In this document: positions 1 through 5,817 of the stretch, one piece after another
How the letters are laid out: every line of letters starts with the position of its first letter
How positions within the stretch are numbered: position 1 is the stretch's first letter
Source of the DNA: an uncultured Lachnospiraceae bacterium
Lineage (GTDB): Bacteria; Bacillota; Clostridia; Lachnospirales; Lachnospiraceae
DNA length: 7,013 bases
Direction of reading: 5' to 3'
Assembly (NCBI GenBank): GCA_900553305.1
Contig: USDI01000114.1
Location: forward strand, 1 to 7,013
Made by a program: the position numbers and the translations under genes
Notes under the pieces: model-generated
Seen by the model: only the letters and a program-made list of their open reading frames with translations
Told to the model about the DNA's origin: nothing
Databases searched by the model: none

Positions 1-230
1 TGAAGCACGTTATAGCCCTGCATTCTCTTCATTCTGGACATGATATCGGTTGCGGTATAGCCTTCTGGATGTCCGGCATGCAGACCGACTCCGGAAGGAT
101 ACGGAAACATATCCAATGCATAATACTTGGGTTTGGAGAAATCCCAGACATCGGTCTTGAATGTCTGATGCTCCTCCCAGTATTTCTGCCATTTGCTTTC
201 AATTTCTCTGTGATTATAAGGGATTGCCAT
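1..230 (-). CDS. leuS: Leucine--tRNA ligase, N-terminal part (gene runs off the left edge)
   Basis: Cytoplasmic class I aminoacyl-tRNA synthetase that charges tRNA-Leu with leucine using ATP. Only the first 76 codons are present. The translation opens MAIPYNHREIESKWQKYW and continues through YALDMFPYPSG, then GLHAGHPEGYTATDI at about residues 49-63. The HAGH tetrapeptide is the class I HIGH signature that binds ATP, in the form typical of bacterial LeuRS. The ATG at 228-230 is the only reasonable start, because an in-frame TGA lies eight codons upstream with no alternative start between and the N-terminus matches the family. Its ribosome site is unusual: the best purine run, GAAAGAAAGG, lies about 13 nt before the ATG. 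A strong promoter sits at 288-316. The 50-nt leader is too short for a T-box. The gene is intact as far as it can be seen. Confidence 0.96.
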   Translation of the reverse strand, partial: MAIPYNHREIESKWQKYWEEHQTFKTDVWDFSKPKYYALDMFPYPSGVGLHAGHPEGYTATDIMSRMKRMQGYNVL

Positions 231-287
231 AGCGATTACCCAGCCTTTCTTTCATCGAACTCTTTACTTCTATAAAAACCAACCTAA

Positions 288-316
288 ATTGTACCTATTC
301 TGCCAGCAAATGTCAA
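288..316 (-). promoter_or_regulatory. Sigma-A promoter of leuS
   Basis: Read on the minus strand, a perfect -35 box TTGACA (311-316) is followed by a 17-bp spacer and the -10 box TACAAT (288-293), one base off consensus. Transcription should start near 281, about 50 nt before the leuS ATG. The -35 box lies inside the U-tract of the preceding gene's terminator, so leuS is set up as its own transcription unit. Confidence 0.88.
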
Positions 317-346
317 GAAAAGGGGGATACCTTTTCGATATCCCCC
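315..346 (-). terminator. Rho-independent terminator of the EF-G-like gene
   Basis: On the minus strand GGGGGATA (339-346) pairs perfectly with TATCCCCC (322-329) around a 9-nt loop, giving an 8-bp stem. It is followed by TTTTCTT (315-321). It begins about 23 nt after the stop codon of the EF-G-like gene. The last two T's of the tract are also the first bases of the leuS -35 box. Confidence 0.9.
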
Positions 347-369
347 ACAAAAACCTCATCTCGATTTTC

Positions 370-2463
370 TTATGCTTCCTCGCTGCCCTCTGCAACCTTC
401 GCTGCTCTCGCTGCCACTTCCTTCTCCTGTACATCCGAAGGACACTGTTCATAGCGTGAGAACTGGTACTCAAATTCGCCTCTTCCGCCGGTCATGGAAC
501 GAAGATCGGTGCAGTATCCAAACAGCTCCATCATCGGAACATCCGCTTCAATGATCTGCTTTCCCTGTGCGGAAGGATTCATGCCGAGCACTCTTCCCCT
601 TCTCTTATTAAGATCACCCATAATGTCACCGGTATAGCTGTCCGGAACGGTAACCTTTAAGGAAACAATCGGCTCAAGCAATACCGGATGTGCTTCCATG
701 AAGCCCTTCTTGAAGGCCTGAATTGTTGCCATCTTGAAAGCCATTTCAGAGGAATCTACCGGATGATAGGAACCATCATAAAGAACCGCCTTCACACCAA
801 CGACCGGATAAGCAGCCAGCGGCCCCTTCAATACGGATTCCTGGATTCCCTTCTCAACTGCCGGGAAGTAGTTCTTCGGAACGGCACCGCCTACAACCAC
901 CTGTTCAAATTCATACGGCTCTTCCAGATTGCCCGAAGGACTAAAGCGCATCTTGACATGACCGTACTGTCCATGTCCACCGGACTGCTTCTTATACTTA
1001 TATTCCACGTCACTGTTCTTCTTAATGGTTTCACGGAACGCAACCTTCGGCTTACTTAATTCGATCTCTACCTTATAATCATTTAAGAGCTTGCTTGCAA
1101 TCACTTCCAGATGCAGATCGCCCATACCGTAAAGCAGCATCTGCTTGTTCTCTGCATCATTGACATATTTCATCGTCAGATCTTCATGGGAAATCTTCTG
1201 CAGAGCCTGCGATAATTTATCCACATCTGCCTTATTCTTCGGTTTATATCTCATATAAGTATAAGGAACGGGCATCTCCCATTTACCATACTTAATCGTG
1301 GTTGCCTTCGTGGAAAGGCTGTTTCCGGTACGTGCTGCGGTCAGTTTCGCAAGTGCACCGATATCTCCGGCATGCAATTCCTTTACTTCGATCGGCTTAT
1401 TGCCCTGTAAAACATAAAGCTTGCCGACCTTCTCTTCAATATCACGGTCTACATTATAGATCATGTCATCCGACTTCAATACGCCGGAGTTTACTTTAAT
1501 CAGAGAGTATTTACCGATGAACGGATCTACGATGGTCTTCCATATGTATGCTGATTTTGCCTTGGAAAAATCGTAATCTGCATGATAAATATCGTTTGTC
1601 TTCATATTAATTCCGGCGACGACACGGTTCTCCGGACTCGGAAAATACTTAATGATATCATCAAGCAGGGTATAAACGCCCTGACATAAAATATTGGATC
1701 CCATGGTCATCGGAACGATACTTCCGTCACAGACGTTCGTCCGTAATGCGGCACGGATCTCGGCCTCAGAGAAGGTTTCTCCTCCAAAATAACGCTCCAT
1801 CATTTCTTCACTGGTCTCAGCAACTGCCTCCATCAGGGTATCCCGACAGATCTGTAAATTTGCCTTATTGTATTCGGGAACCTCACATTCCACAACATCC
1901 TTTCCCTGCCAGCGGTTACCGGTCTCGGTAATGACATTGACATAACCGACGAACTTCTCATTCTCACGGATCGGCAGATGGAACGGTGCCATCTTCTTGC
2001 CAAACATTGCGGTCATATCCTCTACCACCTGACGGAAAGAAGCCTGATCCACATCCATATTGCTGACATAAATCATACGGGGCAGCTTATACTTCTCACA
2101 CAGCTCCCATGCCTTCTGGGTTCCTACCTCCACGCCGGACTTGCCGTTCACCACGATAATGACTGCACCGGCTGCGCTGATCGCTTCCTCTACTTCCCCT
2201 GCGAAATCGAAAAATCCGGGTGTATCAAGAATATTGATCTTGTATCCTTCCCACTCAATGGGAATCACGGAAGTATTTATGGAAATCTTACGTTTGATTT
2301 CTTCTTTATCAAAATCACTTACGGTATTACCGTCATCGACTTTCCCCATCCGGGAGGTAATTCCGGACAGATATGCCATTGCTTCTGCCAAAGACGTTTT
2401 ACCGCTTCCCCCATGTCCAATCAGAGCAACATTACGAATCTTATCTGTTGTGTAAATATTCAT
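370..2463 (-). CDS. fusA2: Elongation factor G-like GTPase (EF-G paralogue, FusA2 type)
   Basis: A 697-aa protein with the complete five-domain EF-G plan. It has a G domain (about 1-275), domain II (about 305-385), domain III (about 400-480), domain IV with the conserved GGHGQYG loop (495-501), and domain V with the ribosome-contacting DIMGDLNKRRGRVLGM stretch (613-628). The family binds the ribosome and drives translocation or related steps. The G motifs depart from canonical EF-G: the P-loop is GHGGSGKTS (16-24, usually AHIDAGKTT), G3 is DTPGF (80-84) with Phe where EF-G has its catalytic His, G4 is SNMD (134-137, usually NKMD), and G5 is GSN (255-257, usually GSA). These mark it as a paralogue and not the main EF-G. 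Its true role is unknown. The start is supported by GGAGGG (2470-2475) with a 6-nt spacer. No clear promoter is visible upstream; TATATT at 2519-2524 is only a weak -10 candidate. It is transcribed alone and ends in its own terminator. Confidence 0.93.
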   Translation of the reverse strand: MNIYTTDKIRNVALIGHGGSGKTSLAEAMAYLSGITSRMGKVDDGNTVSDFDKEEIKRKISINTSVIPIEWEGYKINILDTPGFFDFAGEVEEAISAAGAVIIVVNGKSGVEVGTQKAWELCEKYKLPRMIYVSNMDVDQASFRQVVEDMTAMFGKKMAPFHLPIRENEKFVGYVNVITETGNRWQGKDVVECEVPEYNKANLQICRDTLMEAVAETSEEMMERYFGGETFSEAEIRAALRTNVCDGSIVPMTMGSNILCQGVYTLLDDIIKYFPSPENRVVAGINMKTNDIYHADYDFSKAKSAYIWKTIVDPFIGKYSLIKVNSGVLKSDDMIYNVDRDIEEKVGKLYVLQGNKPIEVKELHAGDIGALAKLTAARTGNSLSTKATTIKYGKWEMPVPYTYMRYKPKNKADVDKLSQALQKISHEDLTMKYVNDAENKQMLLYGMGDLHLEVIASKLLNDYKVEIELSKPKVAFRETIKKNSDVEYKYKKQSGGHGQYGHVKMRFSPSGNLEEPYEFEQVVVGGAVPKNYFPAVEKGIQESVLKGPLAAYPVVGVKAVLYDGSYHPVDSSEMAFKMATIQAFKKGFMEAHPVLLEPIVSLKVTVPDSYTGDIMGDLNKRRGRVLGMNPSAQGKQIIEADVPMMELFGYCTDLRSMTGGRGEFEYQFSRYEQCPSDVQEKEVAARAAKVAEGSEEA

Positions 2464-2604
2464 GTGTTTCCCTCCATTCTTTCAAATACCATGCATCTAT
2501 TTTACTAAATTTTCTGATAATATACAAGCGTTTTTGGTGAATTTTCCCACATGTTCTTTTATATTTATGTTCTGTAAGATAAAATATGCATAATGAGTAT
2601 ACGA

Positions 2605-2627
2605 ATGGGGTTCTGAACAGTTCCCAT
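2605..2627. repeat. Small inverted repeat upstream of the aroF promoter
   Basis: ATGGG (2605-2609) and CCCAT (2623-2627) are perfect inverted repeats 13 bp apart. The interval holds a second dyad, CTG-AA-CAG (2613-2620), and GTTC-T-GAAC (2610-2618). It lies 18 bp upstream of the aroF -35 box and about 140 bp upstream of the EF-G-like gene. It could be an operator for either gene, or chance. No known regulator site is recognised. Confidence 0.35.
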
Positions 2628-2644
2628 AATTTCTAATTTCTATA

Positions 2645-2673
2645 TTGACATATACTGCAATCGGAATTAAAAT
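2645..2673 (+). promoter_or_regulatory. Sigma-A promoter of aroF-tyrA
   Basis: A perfect -35 box TTGACA (2645-2650), a 17-bp spacer and the -10 box TAAAAT (2668-2673, one base off consensus). The start of transcription should fall near 2680, giving a leader of roughly 107 nt that contains the short repeats at 2679-2725. Confidence 0.83.
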
Positions 2674-2678
2674 TAGTA

Positions 2679-2725
2679 CGTTGAAGTGTCATAGACTAAA
2701 GCGTCGAAGCGTCGAAGTGCTAAAG
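2679..2725 (+). repeat. Cluster of short direct repeats in the aroF leader
   Basis: CGTCGAAG occurs twice head to tail (2702-2709 and 2710-2717), and a one-mismatch copy CGTTGAAG lies at 2679-2686. The outer copies extend to CGTYGAAGTG, and each is followed by CTAAAG (2696-2701 and 2720-2725). The array starts at the predicted transcription start. It does not fold into a convincing hairpin, so it looks more like a DNA-level repeat or protein site than an attenuator. Confidence 0.65.
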
Positions 2726-2727
2726 AA

Positions 2728-2756
2728 TTGATATTTCTGCAAAATAGTTCTGTAAT
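2728..2756 (+). promoter_or_regulatory. Possible second promoter for aroF-tyrA
   Basis: TTGATA (2728-2733), a 17-bp spacer and TGTAAT (2751-2756) make five of six matches in each box. However, the -10 mismatch is at the normally invariant second A. If used, it would give a leader of only about 25 nt and would place the direct repeats just upstream of its -35 box. It is weaker than the promoter at 2645-2673. Confidence 0.35.
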
Positions 2757-2786
2757 ATATTATACATTAAGAAAGGAAGTTATACC

Positions 2787-3803
2787 ATGATTGTTGTTAT
2801 GAAACCCAATGCCTCCGACCAGAGTATCGGAGCTGTTACCAGATATATCGAAGAAAACGGATTACATGTGCATCTTTCGAAAGGTGATCAGGTCACCATC
2901 ATCGGTGTCGTTGGTGATAAAACCCGTCTTTCCACCGATAACCTGACGATTTTTGATGGCGTAGACCGGATTCTCCCGGTAACCGAAAGCTATAAATTAA
3001 GCAACATTAAATTCCATCCGGATCCCAGTGTTGTAAAGGTCGGCAATACCTCTTTCGGCCCCGGCCACCTTACCGTAATCGCCGGTCCCTGTGCCGTTGA
3101 AAGCAATGACCAGCTTATGAAGATCGCTGTTGCCGTGAAGAAAGCCGGAGCCAGCGTTCTGCGTGGCGGAGCATACAAGCCGCGTACCTCGCCCTACTCT
3201 TTCCAAGGGCTTGAAGAGGACGGTCTGAAATATATGCAGGAGGCAGGACAGGCAACCGGTCTTGCAACCGTATGCGAAGTCGTAAGCCGTGAAGCAATTG
3301 AGGCGGCAGTCAAATATGTGGACATGATTCAGATTGGCGCCCGGAACATGCAGAACTTCATTCTGTTAAAAGAAGCCGGCCAGTCCGGACTTCCGGTTTT
3401 ATTAAAAAGAGGCTTATGTGCCACCATCGATGAATGGCTGAACGCTGCTGAATACATTATGGATGCAGGCAATCCGAACGTCGTTTTATGCGAACGGGGC
3501 ATCCGTACTTACGAAACTGCTACCAGAAATACGCTTGACTTAAGCGCCATTCCTGTATTAAGATCCAAAACACACCTTCCGGTCATTGTGGATCCTTCCC
3601 ATGCAACCGGAGCTTATGCTTACGTTCCCCCTATGGCGAAGGCTGCTGTGGCAAGCGGTGCAGACGGACTGATTATTGAAGTGCATAATGATCCCGCCCA
3701 CGCCCTCTCCGATGGTCCGCAGTCCCTGACCTTTGAACACTTCAATACCCTGATGACGGAATTAAAGCCCTTCGCTTCTCTTATGAACAGGAGTTTGACA
3801 TGA
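2787..3803 (+). CDS. aroF: 3-deoxy-7-phosphoheptulonate (DAHP) synthase, type I-beta
   Basis: Cytoplasmic metal-dependent enzyme that condenses phosphoenolpyruvate with erythrose 4-phosphate to DAHP, the committed step of the shikimate pathway. The 338-aa product has a ferredoxin-like regulatory domain (about 1-70), which in this subfamily carries feedback control, followed by a TIM-barrel catalytic domain. Signature motifs are IAGPCAVES (98-106), KPRTSPYSFQG (131-141), IGARNMQN (183-190), LLKRG (205-209), CERGIRTYE (235-243) and VDPSHATG (268-275). The expected metal ligands are all present as Cys102, His272, Glu298 and Asp309. Length and ligand numbering agree with what I recall for the Thermotoga maritima enzyme. 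AGGAAG (2774-2779) supports the start. It is the first gene of a two-gene operon with tyrA and is transcribed from 2645-2673. The N-terminal domain suggests regulation by an aromatic amino acid, probably tyrosine, which is inference. Confidence 0.97.
   Translation: MIVVMKPNASDQSIGAVTRYIEENGLHVHLSKGDQVTIIGVVGDKTRLSTDNLTIFDGVDRILPVTESYKLSNIKFHPDPSVVKVGNTSFGPGHLTVIAGPCAVESNDQLMKIAVAVKKAGASVLRGGAYKPRTSPYSFQGLEEDGLKYMQEAGQATGLATVCEVVSREAIEAAVKYVDMIQIGARNMQNFILLKEAGQSGLPVLLKRGLCATIDEWLNAAEYIMDAGNPNVVLCERGIRTYETATRNTLDLSAIPVLRSKTHLPVIVDPSHATGAYAYVPPMAKAAVASGADGLIIEVHNDPAHALSDGPQSLTFEHFNTLMTELKPFASLMNRSLT
3789..3793 (+). promoter_or_regulatory. Ribosome binding site that fixes the tyrA start
   Basis: AGGAG lies inside the last codons of aroF, 6 nt before the ATG at 3800 and 12 nt before the second in-frame ATG at 3806. 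The spacing favours 3800, which creates the ATGA overlap with the aroF stop codon. Confidence 0.75.
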
Positions 3804-4909
3804 TCATGAATACAGATTTTCAAACCTTTGGTTTTATCGGACTCGGACTGATTGGCGGCTCCATTGCGCGCGCCATCCGTGAAAAGCTTCCATCAAGCCG
3901 GATCCTTGTTTTTGATGCAGATCCGGATACCATGAAGCTTGCCCTGACAAGCGGTGTTGCATCCGAAACCACCGGTTCCGTTAATGAAGCCTTTGCGCAA
4001 TGTGACTGCGTATTTTTATGTGCGCCGGTTTCCGATAATGCCCATAATTTATCCTTGTTAAAAAAATTTACACCGGATAACTGTCTGATTACCGATGTTG
4101 GAAGTGTCAAAACCCACATCCATAAACAGGTGGAGGAATTACAGTTAGAGGACCGTTTCATCGGCGGCCACCCCATGGCAGGCAGCGAACGTGTTGGATT
4201 TATCAATTCCAAGTCCCTGCTTTTACAGAATGCTTACTACATTCTGACTCCCTGCAGCGGCGTTCCCAAAGAAACCATATCAGCCTTCCGTGACCTCATC
4301 GAAACCATCGGTTCCGTACCGCTCCTTATGGATTACCGGAAGCATGATTTCATCACCGGTGCGGTAAGCCACCTTCCACATGTGGTATCCGCTTCTTTAG
4401 TAAACCTGATTAAAGCAGAGGACACCCCTGATGAACTGATGAAAACCATCGCAGCCGGAGGCTTTAAGGATATCACCCGGATTTCCTCTTCTTCTCCTGT
4501 GATGTGGCAGCAGATCTGCCTGACAAACAAGGAGAATATTTCGGTGTTACTGGAGCATTACATTACAGCCCTGCAGAATGCAAAGAAGCTGATTGATGAT
4601 TCAACGGCACAGGAAATCTTCGACTTTTTTAAAGAAGCACGTGACTACCGGGATTCCTTCGTCAACACTTCGAGCGGCCCGATCAAGAAGACCTATGCAA
4701 TTCATGTTGAAATTGCCGATCAGCCCGGTGCTCTTGCATCCGTTGCCATGCTGCTTGCCCAAAATCGCATCAGCATTAAGAACATCGGCATTACCCATAA
4801 CAGGGAACGTACCGATGGTGCTCTCCGCATCGAGGTTTATCAGGAAGAAAGCCTGAAACAGGCCGAAAAACTGTTACAGGAAAATGGATATCTCACCCAT
4901 CTTCCCTAA
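3800..4909 (+). CDS. tyrA: Prephenate dehydrogenase with C-terminal ACT domain
   Basis: Oxidatively decarboxylates prephenate to 4-hydroxyphenylpyruvate, the penultimate step of tyrosine synthesis, using a nicotinamide cofactor. The 369-aa protein starts with a Rossmann fold carrying GLGLIGGS (14-21). The acidic Asp39 and Asp41 near the end of the second strand suit NAD+ over NADP+. Catalytic-domain motifs are TDVGSVK (98-104), GGHPMAGSE (122-130, with the expected catalytic His124) and GAVSHLPH (187-194). The substrate-domain helices follow at about 200-290. An ACT domain (about 298-367, with ADQPGALASVAMLLA at 306-320) is the usual tyrosine feedback module. There is no chorismate mutase domain, so prephenate must come from another enzyme outside this window. 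The start overlaps the aroF stop by 4 nt (ATGA), indicating translational coupling. The two enzymes thus place control at the entry to the pathway and at the tyrosine branch. Confidence 0.96.
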   Translation: MIMNTDFQTFGFIGLGLIGGSIARAIREKLPSSRILVFDADPDTMKLALTSGVASETTGSVNEAFAQCDCVFLCAPVSDNAHNLSLLKKFTPDNCLITDVGSVKTHIHKQVEELQLEDRFIGGHPMAGSERVGFINSKSLLLQNAYYILTPCSGVPKETISAFRDLIETIGSVPLLMDYRKHDFITGAVSHLPHVVSASLVNLIKAEDTPDELMKTIAAGGFKDITRISSSSPVMWQQICLTNKENISVLLEHYITALQNAKKLIDDSTAQEIFDFFKEARDYRDSFVNTSSGPIKKTYAIHVEIADQPGALASVAMLLAQNRISIKNIGITHNRERTDGALRIEVYQEESLKQAEKLLQENGYLTHLP

Positions 4910-4931
4910 AAAGAGTTCGCAGACACAAAAA

Positions 4932-4965
4932 TCCCCTGCACCTATCAGGGTACAGGGGGCTTTTT
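4932..4965. terminator. Bidirectional terminator between tyrA and vanZ
   Basis: CCCCTGCACCT (4933-4943) pairs with GGGTACAGGGG (4948-4958) around the loop ATCA. The 11-pair stem contains one C-A mismatch and a closing T-G wobble. On the plus strand it is followed by TTTTT (4961-4965) for tyrA. On the minus strand it is followed by ATTTTTG for the vanZ operon. The plus-strand hairpin starts about 22 nt after the tyrA stop. On the minus strand the vanZ stop codon falls in the loop. Confidence 0.9.
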
Positions 4966-5451
4966 ATGTCTTTTTATTGCAAATACCATTCCAATGATCA
5001 CCATGCCGGTAATTCCACCCGCACAGTCAATGAGAACATCCTTCACCGCCGCATATCTGCCCGGCACGAAATACTGGTGAATTTCATCCAGGGATGCCGA
5101 CAGCAATAACTGCATTCCGATCAGAAGCCTGCCGTTCCAGACCTTTCCCTTCCACCACAGCAAAACCAGACTGTAGGAAAGCAGACCGACACAGAGATAT
5201 TCGGAAAAATGTGCCAGCTTCCGCACGATCTTCTCAAGCTCAAGCGGAAAGAGATCTACGACAGCCTCTGTCGTTGGTGTCTGGTCATTCTTCTGGAAGA
5301 AACTCCAGATTTTCAATAGAAGCTCCGTTACTGCCGAGCTTTTCACCGAGGAATCCTCTGCCACATCGGACGACAGCAGAAAAATCATAATATACAAAAG
5401 CACCAGCAGACAAACTGCCGCTGCCGTGTAAATTCTTTTCTTTTTCATCAT
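4945..5451 (-). CDS. VanZ-family integral membrane protein
   Basis: A 168-aa membrane protein of the VanZ-like family. Hydrophobic segments lie at about 8-28, 82-100, 106-121 and 139-159, with a polar stretch at about 29-75 after the first. Conserved family blocks are RKLAHFSEY (77-85), LDEIHQYFVPGR (121-132) and DVLIDCAGGITG (138-149). VanZ of enterococci gives low-level teicoplanin resistance by an unclear mechanism. Most chromosomal relatives have no known function and no van genes are nearby, so resistance should not be assumed. Two adjacent ATGs are possible starts. The first (5449-5451) overlaps the pilZ stop as ATGA. The second (5446-5448) overlaps it as TGATG and has the better spacing (6 nt against 3 nt) from AGGG at 5455-5458. 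Either start implies translational coupling to the PilZ gene. The last codons and the stop lie inside the terminator hairpin. Confidence 0.88.
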   Translation of the reverse strand: MMKKKRIYTAAAVCLLVLLYIMIFLLSSDVAEDSSVKSSAVTELLLKIWSFFQKNDQTPTTEAVVDLFPLELEKIVRKLAHFSEYLCVGLLSYSLVLLWWKGKVWNGRLLIGMQLLLSASLDEIHQYFVPGRYAAVKDVLIDCAGGITGMVIIGMVFAIKRHKKPPVP

Positions 5452-5789
5452 TTACCCTGAGTCAGACTATTAATGGTATCATACAACTCAATTCTGGATG
5501 CTTCCATCTCCGGCATCCCAATGAAGATTGCTCCATAAATAAATCCATCCTCAGCCTTCTCAATACGGACAATCTCCAAAAAGGCATGCAACACTTCCCG
5601 TGTCCAGATACGGAGATTAGACTCATACACAGCTCCGATCTCCAACGGCTTGGAACAGGAAAATCCCACTCCGGACTTGGATACATCGAGGATCTCAATC
5701 TCTACGGGGTCCTGCGTGTTACGATCCAGCCTCTTAATAAGCAAAGTCGATGTCAATTTAATTCGGTTATTCCTTCTTCTTTCTTCCAT
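5448..5789 (-). CDS. Single-domain PilZ protein, probable c-di-GMP receptor
   Basis: A 113-aa soluble protein made almost entirely of one PilZ domain. Both parts of the c-di-GMP-binding signature are present: RxxxR as R5-R6-N7-N8-R9 near the N-terminus, and (D/N)xSxxG as D35-V-S-K-S-G40. The residues between and after suit the PilZ beta-barrel, with a short C-terminal helix (about 94-108). Proteins of this kind usually pass the c-di-GMP signal to a partner by contact, but no output domain is attached here. GGAGGG (5796-5801), 6 nt before the ATG, fixes the start. It sits 28 nt after queA with no room for a promoter or terminator, and its stop overlaps the vanZ start. The adjoining membrane protein is therefore the first candidate partner, which is inference from coupling only. 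Confidence 0.87.
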   Translation of the reverse strand: MEERRRNNRIKLTSTLLIKRLDRNTQDPVEIEILDVSKSGVGFSCSKPLEIGAVYESNLRIWTREVLHAFLEIVRIEKAEDGFIYGAIFIGMPEMEASRIELYDTINSLTQGK

Positions 5790-5817
5790 AGTAAACCCTC
5801 CATTAGTACTATCTTAC

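Noticed and set aside
231..300. T-box riboswitch upstream of leuS
   Set aside because: The leader is only about 50 nt and contains neither the T-box core nor a terminator/antiterminator pair. The only hairpin in this gap belongs to the upstream gene and lies before the leuS promoter.
1978..2508. 176-codon open frame on the plus strand opposite the EF-G-like gene
   Set aside because: It lies antisense to a clear EF-G family gene, is rich in His, Cys and Ile with no recognisable domain, and has no convincing ribosome site. It is a codon-bias shadow, as are the shorter plus-strand frames at 688-1059 and 2141-2455.
2680..2786. Attenuator or leader peptide rich in Tyr/Phe codons before aroF
   Set aside because: No GC-rich hairpin followed by a T-run and no leader frame with aromatic codon runs is present in the roughly 107-nt leader.
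3806..3808. Second in-frame ATG as the tyrA start
   Set aside because: It lies 12 nt from the AGGAG at 3789-3793, while the ATG at 3800 has a 6-nt spacer and gives the usual ATGA coupling overlap.
3820..4212. 130-codon open frame on the minus strand opposite tyrA
   Set aside because: It lies inside the certain tyrA gene, shows no family motif and no ribosome site. It is a shadow frame.
4945..5451. Glycopeptide resistance gene vanZ
   Set aside because: The family match is real, but no vanA-type cluster or regulator is present, and VanZ-like proteins are common in Clostridia without resistance. Only the family name is justified.
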